A program made the translations under genes and the position numbers. A model generated the notes under the pieces. That model was not told the DNA's origin, searched no databases, and saw nothing but the letters and a program-made list of their open reading frames with translations. Of a DNA stretch of 64,000 bases, positions 43,978-52,143 are shown piece after piece. The DNA is from Methylobacterium longum (GTDB lineage: Bacteria; Pseudomonadota; Alphaproteobacteria; Rhizobiales; Beijerinckiaceae). Where the stretch lies: NCBI RefSeq assembly GCF_022179385.1, contig NZ_BPQS01000010.1, positions 62,001 to 126,000 of the forward strand, in the 5' to 3' direction. Every line of letters begins with the position of its first letter. Within the stretch, counting starts at the first letter, position 1.

Positions 43978-45240
43978 ATGAAGCAAGCACCCGGGCCGAC
44001 GCCGGACTCCCCCACGCTCACCGTGCGGGCTCTGCCCGGATTGAAGGAGATCGGCGCGGCGGACTGGGATGCCTGCGCCTTCTCTCCCGAAACCCTCGCG
44101 GCCGGCGACGAGACCCACAATCCCTTCGTGTCGCACGCCTTCCTGTCGGCGCTGGAGGATTCGGGCTGCGTCTCCCGCAAGACCGGCTGGCTGCCCCTCC
44201 ACGTCTCCGTCGAGCGCGACGGCGCCCGCCTCGGAGTGGTGCCCTGCTACCTGAAATCGCACAGCCAGGGCGAGTACGTGTTCGATCACGGCTGGGCCGA
44301 CGCCTACGAGCGGGCCGGCGGCTCCTACTATCCCAAGCTGCAGGTGAGCATCCCGTTCACCCCCGTGACCGGCCCGCGCTTCCTGATCGCCCCGGGCGCC
44401 GATCCGGACGAGGCGACCGCGGGGCTCGTCGCGGGATTGCGGGCGCTGCGGGGCGAGACCAAGGCCTCCTCGATCCACGTCACCTTCATGCGCGAAGCCG
44501 AGTGGGACCGGGCCGGCGAGGCGGGTTTCCTGCAGCGCACCGACCAGCAGTTCCACTGGGAGAACGACGGCTACGCGACCTTCGACGACTTCCTCGCCGC
44601 GCTCGCCTCGCGCAAGCGCAAGACCATCCGCAAGGAGCGCCGCGACGCCCTCGCCCCCGGGATCACGGTGGAGCACCTGACCGGCGCGGACATCACCGAG
44701 GCCCACTGGGACGCGTTCTACGCCTTCTACATGGACACCGGCTCCCGGAAGTGGGGGCGCCCCTATCTCAACCGCCGGTTCTTCTCGCTCCTGTCCGAGC
44801 GCATGGCCGAGCGGGTGCTCCTCGTGATGGCCCAGCGCGAGGGCGCCTACATCGCCGGCGCCATCAACCTGATCGGCGACGCGGCGCTCTACGGGCGTAA
44901 CTGGGGCTGCATCGAGGACCAACCGTTCCTGCATTTCGAGGTCTGCTACTATCAAGCGATCGATTTCGCGATCGCCCGGGGCCTCAAGCGGGTCGAGGCC
45001 GGCGCCCAGGGGGAGCACAAGCTCGCCCGTGGCTACCGGCCGGTCCTGATGCACTCGGCCCACGACATCGCCGACCCCGCCCTGCGCCGGGCGGTGGCCG
45101 ATTATTTGCAGCGGGAGCGCGCCCACGTCGCCGAGGCCGTGGATGTCCTCGATGCGCTCACGCCGTTCCGGCGTACCAATGAGGGCGACGCCGCCGACGG
45201 CGCTGCGCGTTCCACCACATCACCCCCCGAGAGCCCCTGA
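43978..45240 (+). CDS. DUF482/FemAB-like GNAT-fold protein
   Basis: A 420-residue protein of the DUF482 (PF04339) family, often annotated as a peptidogalycan-biosynthesis or GNAT N-acetyltransferase. Family marks: HNPFVSHAFLSALEDSGC, the YVFDHGWADAYERAGGSYYPKLQ stretch, RKRKTIRKERR and GAQGEHKLARGY. The substrate is unknown. It is followed after 3 bases by an M20 amidohydrolase, likely the same transcript. Confidence 0.85.
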   Translation: MKQAPGPTPDSPTLTVRALPGLKEIGAADWDACAFSPETLAAGDETHNPFVSHAFLSALEDSGCVSRKTGWLPLHVSVERDGARLGVVPCYLKSHSQGEYVFDHGWADAYERAGGSYYPKLQVSIPFTPVTGPRFLIAPGADPDEATAGLVAGLRALRGETKASSIHVTFMREAEWDRAGEAGFLQRTDQQFHWENDGYATFDDFLAALASRKRKTIRKERRDALAPGITVEHLTGADITEAHWDAFYAFYMDTGSRKWGRPYLNRRFFSLLSERMAERVLLVMAQREGAYIAGAINLIGDAALYGRNWGCIEDQPFLHFEVCYYQAIDFAIARGLKRVEAGAQGEHKLARGYRPVLMHSAHDIADPALRRAVADYLQRERAHVAEAVDVLDALTPFRRTNEGDAADGAARSTTSPPESP

Positions 45241-45243
45241 GAC

Positions 45244-46404
45244 ATGAGCCCGATCGACCACATCAAGGCCTACGCCGACGAGCTGACGGCGCTGCGCCGC
45301 GACCTGCACGCGCATCCCGAACTCGGCTTCGAGGAGGTGCGGACCGCGGGTATCGTGGCCGACCTTCTGGAGACCTTCGGCTGCGAGGTGCATCGCGGGA
45401 TCGGCGGCACCGGCGTCGTCGGTCTGCTCAAGGGCCGCACCGATAACGGGAAGCGCATCGGTCTGCGCGCCGACATGGACGCCCTGCCGATCGAGGAGGA
45501 GACCAACCTCCCCTACCGCTCGACCTACGCCGGCAAGATGCACGCCTGCGGCCATGACGGGCACACCACGATGCTCCTCGGCGCCGCCCGCTACCTCGCC
45601 GAGACCCGCGATTTCGACGGCACGGCGGTGTTCGTGTTCCAGCCCGCCGAGGAAGGCCGCGGCGGCGCCCGGGCCATGCTGAAGGACGGGCTCTTCGAGC
45701 GCTTCCCCTGCGACGAGATCTACGGCCTGCACAACCAGCCGGGCGGCGGCCACGGCATGATCAAGCTGCGGCCCGGCCCGATCATGGCGGCGGCCGACTT
45801 CTTCGACATCCACATCCGCGGCCGGGGCATCCACGCCGCCCAGCCGCACCGCGGCGTCGACCCGATCATCGTCGCCACCGGACTCGCGCAGGCGCTCCAG
45901 TCGATCGTCTCGCGCAACGCCGATCCGCTGAAATCGATCGTGCTGTCGATCACCCGGATCGAGGCGGGCTCCGCCTACAACGTCATTCCCGAGACGGCGC
46001 ACCTCGCCGGCACGATCCGTACCTTCGACAAGGAGATTCGGGCACTCGCCGGCACCCGCATGCGCGAGCTGGCGGCGGGCTTCGGCGCGGCATACGGCGC
46101 GGAGGTCACGGTCGACCTGCAGGACGTGTTCTCGGTCCTGGAGAACGCCCCCGAGCAGGCCGCGGCCGCGACGGCGATCGCCACCGAGTTGGTCGGGGCC
46201 GACAAGGTGGAGGCGAACGTGGTCCCGAAGATGGGCAGCGAGGATTTCGCCGACATGACCATGGCGGTGCCCGGCGCCTATGTCTGGCTCGGCGCCAATC
46301 CCGGTCCCGGCCTGCACAATGCCGGCTACAACTTCGACGACTCGATCATCCCGATTGGCAGCGCGTTCCTCGCCCGGATGGTGGAGCGCCGCACCGCCGC
46401 CTGA
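45244..46404 (+). CDS. M20 family amidohydrolase (hippurate hydrolase-like)
   Basis: A 386-residue M20D amidohydrolase that cleaves N-acyl amino acids. It shows RRDLHAHPELGFEE, MHACGHDGHTTML (metal-binding Cys/His), FQPAEEGRGGARAML (catalytic Glu pair) and the late MGSEDFADM. Related to IAA-amino-acid hydrolases, hippurate hydrolase and N-acetyldiaminopimelate deacetylase. The exact substrate is not readable. Confidence 0.92.
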   Translation: MSPIDHIKAYADELTALRRDLHAHPELGFEEVRTAGIVADLLETFGCEVHRGIGGTGVVGLLKGRTDNGKRIGLRADMDALPIEEETNLPYRSTYAGKMHACGHDGHTTMLLGAARYLAETRDFDGTAVFVFQPAEEGRGGARAMLKDGLFERFPCDEIYGLHNQPGGGHGMIKLRPGPIMAAADFFDIHIRGRGIHAAQPHRGVDPIIVATGLAQALQSIVSRNADPLKSIVLSITRIEAGSAYNVIPETAHLAGTIRTFDKEIRALAGTRMRELAAGFGAAYGAEVTVDLQDVFSVLENAPEQAAAATAIATELVGADKVEANVVPKMGSEDFADMTMAVPGAYVWLGANPGPGLHNAGYNFDDSIIPIGSAFLARMVERRTAA

Positions 46405-46431
46405 TCGGCCTGTGCGGGGCCGCCGCGGCGC

Positions 46432-46983
46432 CTAGCCCGCGGCGGCGACCCGAATCCTCAGGGCCGTCATCGCCCGGGAGAAGACGGCGGGTTCGTCGAG
46501 GGCCCGGGCCAGGACGATGGCTCCCTGGATCTGCGCCACGACCTCCTCGGCAAGGGCGAGGCTCGCCGCCGGCTCCCGGCCGGACCGCGTCAGGGCGCCC
46601 GCCAAGGCTGCGATCCAGCGGGCGAAGTAGCACCGCACCGCCCCGGCGAATCGGTCGCGCTCCGAGCCGAGCGCCACGACCCCGACTAGGCAGACCCGCT
46701 GCCCGGAGCGGAAATACGTCTCGACGGCGTCGAACATCGCCGAGACGGCCGCGGCGGGGCGCTCCGCCGCGCGCAGCGGCGCGTACAGGTTGGCCTCGAA
46801 CCACCCGTCGATCTCGGCCAGCACGCAGGCGGCCATCTCGGCCTTTCCCTCGGGGAAGAGGTTGTAGAGGCTGCCCTTCCCGAGGCCCGTCGCCCGGCTG
46901 ATCAGCGACAGGCTCGCGCCCTCGTAGCCGTGCTCGCGAAACACCTCCGCGAGCCCGGGAAGCAGCTCCGCCCGGCCACGCAC
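46432..46983 (-). CDS. TetR family transcriptional regulator
   Basis: A repressor of about 183 residues with an N-terminal helix-turn-helix (VFREHGYEGASLSLISRATGLGKGSLYNLFPEGKAEM) and a C-terminal ligand/dimer domain. No ATG lies before the HTH. The best start is GTG 46983, five bases after the stop of the DUF1348 gene; a CTG at 46992 that overlaps this stop is possible, so translation is probably coupled. The 20-bp palindrome at 47475-47494 in front of the pair is its likely operator. Confidence 0.85.
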   Translation of the reverse strand: MRGRAELLPGLAEVFREHGYEGASLSLISRATGLGKGSLYNLFPEGKAEMAACVLAEIDGWFEANLYAPLRAAERPAAAVSAMFDAVETYFRSGQRVCLVGVVALGSERDRFAGAVRCYFARWIAALAGALTRSGREPAASLALAEEVVAQIQGAIVLARALDEPAVFSRAMTALRIRVAAAG

Positions 46984-46988
46984 GGCCG

Positions 46989-47456
46989 TCAGAGGCCGAG
47001 GTCGCTGAGCCCCGGATGGTCGTCGGGGCGCCGGCCCAGCGGCCAGTGGAACTTCCGCTCGGATTCCGTGATCGGCAGATCGTTGATGCTGGCGATCCGC
47101 CGCCGCATCAGGCCGCGCGCGTCGAACTCCCAGTTCTCGTTGCCGTATGCGCGGTACCACCGTCCGTCCGCGTCGTGCCACTCGTAGGCGAAGCGTACGG
47201 CGATGCGATCGCCGCCGAAGGTCCAGAGTTCCTTGATCAGCCGGTAATCGAGTTCCCGCGCCCACTTGCGCTCGAGGAAGGCCACGATGGCCGCGCGTCC
47301 CGTGAAGAATTCGCTCCGGTTCCGCCAGACGCTGTCCGGCGTGTAGGCGAGCGAGACCCGCTCGGGATCGCGCCCGTTCCAGGCATCCTCGGCCATGCGG
47401 GCCTTCTGGGCGGCGGTCTCGGCGGTGAAGGGCGGGAGCGGCGGGCGGTCCGTCAT
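46989..47456 (-). CDS. DUF1348 (NTF2-like) protein
   Basis: A 155-residue NTF2-fold protein of the DUF1348 family: [31 protein letters not shown], then [25 protein letters not shown] and the late IASINDLPI. Members are conserved, small and of unknown function, sometimes next to stress regulators as here. The gene precedes and couples to the TetR gene and carries the palindromic operator in front of its start. Confidence 0.88.
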   Translation of the reverse strand: MTDRPPLPPFTAETAAQKARMAEDAWNGRDPERVSLAYTPDSVWRNRSEFFTGRAAIVAFLERKWARELDYRLIKELWTFGGDRIAVRFAYEWHDADGRWYRAYGNENWEFDARGLMRRRIASINDLPITESERKFHWPLGRRPDDHPGLSDLGL

Positions 47457-47474
47457 GGGAAGGTTGCTCCAGGG

Positions 47475-47494
47475 TTTGTACCGATCGGTACAAA
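47475..47494. promoter_or_regulatory. perfect 20-bp palindromic operator for the TetR regulator
   Basis: TTTGTACCGATCGGTACAAA is a perfect palindrome 18 bases before the DUF1348 start. Its size and symmetry fit a TetR dimer site, implying autorepression of the DUF1348-tetR unit. Confidence 0.85.
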
Positions 47495-48025
47495 GATGGT
47501 CACGGCTGTGCCCGACCGTCAACCGGCGGCGCTCGCCGCGGCAGGCCCCCATCGCTTCGGAGCGGCCCCCTTGCCGGCCCCCCGGCGCTTCCGGGGGCTC
47601 GTTCTGCCGGATAGGCCGCTGCCGGCGTCACCGACCGCCCTATCGGTCCGCGGTCGCTCAGGGGAGACCGGACCCGAGGGGCACGCCGCGGCCGGCAACC
47701 CGGAGCCGCCGACGGAGCAGTGTCTCGATCCGTCGGCGAACAGGGATCCCGGGCGCCGCTGCGCCGCCCCGGGATGATGAGCGTGGGGTCTGCGCGTCGA
47801 CGCGACGCCCTGGCTCAGGAGTGAACAAACTTTCTCGGAGCGATTGCCCCACCCTGCGCGTCGGCGAGGATAGCGCCGCTCTCGACAGCGCGCCGCCATC
47901 GGTCGAAGGCGGCGCCGGATCGGACAAACGGCACGCGGCGTAACGGCGAACCGTGTCGACAGGCCGTCCGATCGGTGCGAACCTCGGGGCCTTGCCGCGA
48001 GCCAACGCGCCGAGACGGAGGGGGC
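47495..48025. other. intergenic region before a microprotein gene
   Basis: About 530 bases of GC-rich DNA with no gene that I can support. AT is slightly raised around 47819-47840 (GTGAACAAACTTTCTC). Confidence 0.5.
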
Positions 48026-48133
48026 ATGTCACCGGAAATTCGGGAGTCGCGGGCTGCCCTCATCCTGCTGGCCGCGTCCGTCGGCGCGGTGTTGATCTTC
48101 GGGGCCTTCACGCTGCTGACGCAGATGGGGTGA
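48026..48133 (+). CDS. 35-residue single-pass membrane microprotein
   Basis: Begins ATG 48026 behind an almost ideal Shine-Dalgarno (GGAGGGGG, 2-9 bases upstream) and encodes a polar start MSPEIRESRA followed by one membrane helix (about residues 11-31, ALILLAASVGAVLIFGAFTLL) and a short tail. Function unknown. It has no overlap with known genes and lies upstream of the mod region on the opposite strand. Confidence 0.6.
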   Translation: MSPEIRESRAALILLAASVGAVLIFGAFTLLTQMG

Positions 48134-48213
48134 CGGGCAGCCTCGCGTTGCCGCGCCTCAGGGACCGCGAACGGCTCCGCCGCGAGGCAGGAGCGGGATC
48201 GGATCCGCAAGGC

Positions 48214-49332
48214 TCAGATCGTCACTGGTGAGCGCAGGAGGCCGATCCCCGCCGGATCGAAGGCGGCGCTCTTCACGATCGCGTAGACGGGACGCCCGAT
48301 CGCGAGGCCGAGTTCGCGGACGGCCGCCGTCGTCAGCCGGGCCACGATGCAGGCGCCGCCGCAATCGATCTCCACCGCCATCTCGGATCCTGACGGGATC
48401 AGCCGGCTGACCCGTCCGGCCAGGATGTTGCGCGCGCTGAGGCCTCGCGGCGGCTCGGTGGCCACCAGCACGTCGCGCGCGGGGATGCGGACGCGCAACC
48501 GCGTCCCGGGCTGGAGCGAGAGCCCCGGCACGAGCAGCCGCCCGGCGGGCCCGGTCAGGTCCGTGAGGCCCGTCTCCGCGTCGGTTCCCTCCACGCGCAT
48601 GTCGAGGAGTGCGCCGGCCTCGGCCTCGTGGACGGGCACGAGGTCGGCCCGGCGCAGGATCGCCTCCGCGGGGCCGGCGGCGGCCACGCGCCCCGCCTCC
48701 AGAACGACGACCGTGGTGGCGAGCCGCGCCACCTCCGAGACGGCGTGGCTGACATAGACGATCGGGACGCCGGTCTCGTCGCGCAAGCGCTCGATATACG
48801 GCAGGATCTCGGCCTTGCGGGCTTCGTCCAGGGCGGCCAGCGGCTCGTCCATCAGGAGCAGCCGCGGACCTGCCAGGAGCGCCCGCCCGATCGCGACCCG
48901 CTGGCGCTCACCGCCCGAGAGGCCGGCGGGCCGCCGGTCTAGGAGGTGGTGGATGCCGAGCATGTCGGTCACCGAATCGAAGGTCACCCTGTCGAGGGTC
49001 GCCGGGTCGCGACCCTGGCGCGCGCGGGCCCGGCCGTAGCCGAGGTTTCCCCGCACGCTGAGATGCGGGAACAGCCGTGCATCCTGGAACACCACGCCGA
49101 TCCGCCGCCGATGGGGCGGCAGGAAGGTCCCACCTGCGGTGTCGACCAGAACGGTCCCGCCCACGACGATCCGGCCCCGGTCGGGCCGGGTGAGGCCGGC
49201 GATCAGGTCGATCAGCGTCGTCTTGCCCGAGCCCGAGCGTCCGAACAGCGTCGTCAGACCCGCCCCGGCCGCGAAGGCGGCCTCGAGCGCGAAGGCCCCG
49301 CGCCGGAGCCGCACGTCGACCTGGATGCTCAC
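48214..49332 (-). CDS. modC: molybdate ABC transporter ATP-binding protein
   Basis: A 372-residue ATPase: Walker A GRSGSGKT, Q-loop FQDARLFPHL, signature LSGGERQR, Walker B LLLMDEP, and a C-terminal Mop/TOBE domain (from about 295, SARNILAGRV) that binds molybdate. It powers molybdate import with ModB. The gene is separated from modB by an oppositely oriented GST gene and must have its own promoter in the 62-bp divergent gap. Confidence 0.94.
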   Translation of the reverse strand: MSIQVDVRLRRGAFALEAAFAAGAGLTTLFGRSGSGKTTLIDLIAGLTRPDRGRIVVGGTVLVDTAGGTFLPPHRRRIGVVFQDARLFPHLSVRGNLGYGRARARQGRDPATLDRVTFDSVTDMLGIHHLLDRRPAGLSGGERQRVAIGRALLAGPRLLLMDEPLAALDEARKAEILPYIERLRDETGVPIVYVSHAVSEVARLATTVVVLEAGRVAAAGPAEAILRRADLVPVHEAEAGALLDMRVEGTDAETGLTDLTGPAGRLLVPGLSLQPGTRLRVRIPARDVLVATEPPRGLSARNILAGRVSRLIPSGSEMAVEIDCGGACIVARLTTAAVRELGLAIGRPVYAIVKSAAFDPAGIGLLRSPVTI

Positions 49333-49394
49333 GCGGCGGCTCTCGGGTAACAGGGGGCGCGGCGCGATCCGGCGCCGGCCCGGACACCCCCGCG

Positions 49395-50051
49395 ATGATC
49401 ACGGTCCACCACCTTGAGAACAGCCGATCGCAGCGCGTGCTGTGGCTGCTCGAGGAACTCGGGCTGCCCTACCGGGTGCAGCGCTACGACCGCGATCCCC
49501 GGACGATGCGGGCACCTCCGGAGCTCCTGGCGGTCCACTCGCTCGGCAAGGCTCCGGTGATCACGGACGGCGGCACGGTGATCGCCGAGACGGGCGCGAT
49601 CGTCACCCACCTGACCGCGAAGGAAGGCGGCCGGCTGGAGCCCGCACCGGGCACGGAGGCGCACAGGCGCTACACCTACTGGCTCCACTACGCGGAGGGA
49701 TCGGCGATGCCGCCGCTGCTGCTCAAGCTGATCTTCTCCCGCCTGGAGCCCGGCAGCCCCCGGCTGCTGCGTCCCCTGGTCCGCCGGATCGCCGGGCAGG
49801 TGCTCCAGGGCTTCGTCGATCCGGACCTGCGCCGGCACGCGGCTTACTGGGAGACGGAACTCGCCGACCGGCCCTATTTCTGCGGGGCGGACTTCACCGC
49901 CGCCGACATCATGATGAGCTTCCCCCTGGAGGCCTTCGCGGCGCGCGGCACCGGCACCGGTCCGACAGTCGCGGCGTGGCTCGCGCGGGTCCACGCCCGC
50001 CCGGCCTACGGGCGGGCCCTGGCGGCGGGCGGCCCCTACGCGTACGCGTGA
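49395..50051 (+). CDS. glutathione S-transferase
   Basis: A 218-residue cytosolic GST-fold protein: N-terminal thioredoxin-like domain with HHLENSRSQRVLWLLEELGLPY (Ser/Arg near the glutathione site) and ITDGGTVIAETGAI, and an all-helical C-terminal domain with ADIMMSFPLEA. No clear catalytic Tyr or Cys assignment. It lies in reverse orientation between modB and modC, which are normally adjacent. Confidence 0.9.
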   Translation: MITVHHLENSRSQRVLWLLEELGLPYRVQRYDRDPRTMRAPPELLAVHSLGKAPVITDGGTVIAETGAIVTHLTAKEGGRLEPAPGTEAHRRYTYWLHYAEGSAMPPLLLKLIFSRLEPGSPRLLRPLVRRIAGQVLQGFVDPDLRRHAAYWETELADRPYFCGADFTAADIMMSFPLEAFAARGTGTGPTVAAWLARVHARPAYGRALAAGGPYAYA

Positions 50052-50117
50052 GCGGCTGCCGGCGCGCGGGACGCGGCGCGTCCCCGGTCGATGGTCCGGC
50101 CGCGGTCGAGACGCCAC

Positions 50118-50810
50118 TCAGCCCGCTCCCAGCCGTCGCCCGGCCCGCGCCGCCAGGAATTCCGAGATCAGCAGCGCCGTCACCGACACGGCGATCGACA
50201 CCAGGGTAAGGCGCAAGGCGGGCCCCTCGCCGCCGGGAACCTGGGTCAGCGTGTAGATCGCCGAGGGCAGCGTCTGGGTCTCGCCCGGGATGTTCGACAC
50301 GAAGGTGATGGTCGCGCCGAACTCGCCCATTGCCTTGGCGAAGGCCAGCACGGCTCCCGCGATGCAGCCGGGCAGGCTCAGCGGCAGCGTGACCGTGACG
50401 AACACCGCCAGCGGTCCCGCGCCCAGGGTCGCGGCAGCCTGCTCCAGCCGGCGGTCGACCGCCTCGATCGACAGGCGCATCGCCCGCACCATCAGGGGGA
50501 AGCCCATGACCGCGCAGGCGAGCGCCGCGCCGGTCCACCGGAACGAGAACACGATCCCGATCTCCGCGAGGGCGGCCCCGAGCGTGCCGCGGCGGCCGAG
50601 GACCAGCAGCAGCAGGTAGCCGGTCACCACCGGGGGCAGGATCAGGGGCAGGTGGACCAGCCCGTCGAGCAGGGCGCGGCCGGGAAACCGGCGCCGGGCC
50701 AGCAGCCACGCCACGGCGAGGCCCGGGCCGAGGCTCGCGAGCGTCGCCACCGCGGCCACCCGCAGGCTCAGGGCGACGGCGGTCCATTCCTCCGGGGTCA
50801 GGCCGGGCAC
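50118..50810 (-). CDS. modB: molybdate ABC transporter permease
   Basis: A 230-residue membrane protein with about five or six helices and the permease EAA loop in EQAAATLGAGPLAVFVTVTLPLSLPG, plus AKAMGEFGATITFVSNIPGETQTLP typical of ModB. Start GTG 50810 (VPGLTPEEWTAV) matches the usual N-terminus. It begins 14 bases after the modA remnant. The gene appears intact. Confidence 0.93.
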   Translation of the reverse strand: MPGLTPEEWTAVALSLRVAAVATLASLGPGLAVAWLLARRRFPGRALLDGLVHLPLILPPVVTGYLLLLVLGRRGTLGAALAEIGIVFSFRWTGAALACAVMGFPLMVRAMRLSIEAVDRRLEQAAATLGAGPLAVFVTVTLPLSLPGCIAGAVLAFAKAMGEFGATITFVSNIPGETQTLPSAIYTLTQVPGGEGPALRLTLVSIAVSVTALLISEFLAARAGRRLGAG

Positions 50811-50824
50811 GACGGGGCGCGCCG

Positions 50825-51223
50825 CTACCGGCCGGGGCCGGGCTTCCCGACCACCGCGAACCCCTGGCGCGCGAAGGATGCGCCGGTGCCGGGGCTGCAC
50901 AGGTGAGGCGGGAGCGCGGCGGCGTTCGGGTTGCCCGGATCCATCATCCGCGCCGCCGGATCCGCGATCGGCGGGCGGCTGTCGGCCGTGAATGTGGCGA
51001 GCCCGCGCCGTGTCGGGTGGGCGGTGTCGATCTGCTGGGCCGACCCGTCGGGGCCCGCGTCGGTGATCCGCACCGTCTCGCCCGTCCCCCAGGTCCGGGC
51101 GGCCGAGGCTCGGTCCAGGGCATTCTTCAGGCCGACCGCGGCGACGCGCACCGATCCGCCAGCGGGGGGCAGCGCCGGCGTCCCGGAGGCGCCCGCGATC
51201 CAGGTCCGTCGTGTCGGGCGCAT
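50825..51223 (-). pseudogene. modA: modA remnant (molybdate-binding protein with a large internal deletion)
   Basis: A 132-residue open frame with a Tat-like start (MRPTRRT). VGLKNALDRASAA and VRITDAGPDGSAQQID align by eye with the start of ModA. PIADPAAR...NPNAAAL...SPGTGASFARQGFAVV aligns with its end. About 130 central residues are missing. The 'AASLK' and 'AGSSAL' segments carrying oxyanion-binding serines are altered to AVGLK and AGPDGSA. It keeps the normal position just ahead of modB, so it is a decayed modA rather than an unrelated gene. Confidence 0.7.
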
Positions 51224-51337
51224 GGAGGGTCGATCCCTGTCGCGACCCGCTACGTCCAACCGGGCACGGCGGGAATCATAGGGTCCCCCTCAGCATCGGC
51301 CAAGTGGCGGGGATCCGGGGCGCGCCGCCCTCCGGCT

Positions 51338-51562
51338 TCAGCCGCCCTGTCCCTCGCGGCGTTCCTTCGGCGCGGCCTCGGCGCGGTGCAGACGACTCAG
51401 GAGAACGAGCAAATGGCCCGGCAGCGGTCCCTCAGGGGCCGGGCCGCCGAACAGCCGGTCGCGGGGCCGCACCGGCGCGGAAGCATCGTTGACCACCACG
51501 GGCCCCCGGGGGCCGGAACGCCTGGACTTGGTCACGCTGTACGCACCTTGCTTAATCGCCAT
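51338..51562 (-). CDS. small hypothetical protein behind an EcfG-type promoter
   Basis: A 74-residue soluble product (MAIKQGAYSVTKSRRSG..., then GPVVVNDASAPVRPRDRLFGG). No known domain. It has no clear Shine-Dalgarno, but an exact EcfG-type promoter lies 21 bases before the ATG, which raises confidence that it is real and stress-induced. Confidence 0.5.
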   Translation of the reverse strand: MAIKQGAYSVTKSRRSGPRGPVVVNDASAPVRPRDRLFGGPAPEGPLPGHLLVLLSRLHRAEAAPKERREGQGG

Positions 51563-51582
51563 ACACGCCGAAAGCCGGCAAA

Positions 51583-51607
51583 AACGCCGCTCCGCCGGGC
51601 GAGTTCC
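51583..51607 (-). promoter_or_regulatory. EcfG-type (general stress) promoter
   Basis: Minus strand: GGAAC (51607-51603), 16 bases, CGTT (51586-51583), exact consensus with the same spacer as the three other full sites in this window. Confidence 0.6.
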
Positions 51608-51711
51608 GTGCCGACCCGCATCTCGTGATTAACGCGTGGACACCCTGCCGCATTCCTGTGCGGCGCCCGCTGCGAATCGCGATCGCCCCGAAACCGGCAA
51701 CGCCGGCCGCG

Positions 51712-51855
51712 TCACCACGTTCGGATGTCGCGCGGCTCTGTCGCATCCGCGTCCGGCAGACCGGTCATGTCCGCGGCCACGAGCATCGCCCACAGCGCCG
51801 CCGCGCCCGCCGTCAGGAGCGCGACGATGACGCTGAAGAGGAGGGGCGAATTCAT
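51712..51855 (-). CDS. 47-residue membrane microprotein
   Basis: ATG 51855 opens MNSPLLFSVIVALLTAGAAALWAMLVAADM, one membrane helix, and ends with a polar tail (TEPRDIRTW). The Shine-Dalgarno is poor, and the only promoter sign is TTGACA about 25 bases upstream. The hydrophobic pattern and the absence of a better frame on either strand support it moderately. Confidence 0.45.
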   Translation of the reverse strand: MNSPLLFSVIVALLTAGAAALWAMLVAADMTGLPDADATEPRDIRTW

Positions 51856-52143
51856 GGAGCGCTGTGATCTGTCAAAACTGGCGCGCCGGATTCCGAAGAT
51901 CGGCGCGCCGGAGTTGAGGGTCTGGCCTTGGGTAAGCCGAGACTGTTTAAGCACACGCGATCCGGATGGACACTCTTTAAAAAACCGTCCGGAGACAAGT
52001 ATTGCCCGATGTGTCCGGCCGGCAACAAGCTGCCGGTCCCGCCCGGCCGCGTCCCGGACGGTCTCCGGGGTCGCGTTCCGTCCGGCGGAATTTTTCGCAG
52101 CCTCCCCCTGTGATGATGCCCCTCCCGGCGTTACAGCCCGACC

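Noticed and set aside
49333..50117. Transposon insertion carrying the GST gene into the mod operon
   Set aside because: I see no transposase, terminal inverted repeats or target-site duplication, so only a rearrangement of unknown mechanism can be claimed.
51928..52113. 61-residue open frame in an AT-richer patch with CPMCPAG motif
   Set aside because: No Shine-Dalgarno, no family and poor codon pattern; the patch also forms an 8-bp hairpin without a T run. Not enough to call a gene or terminator.
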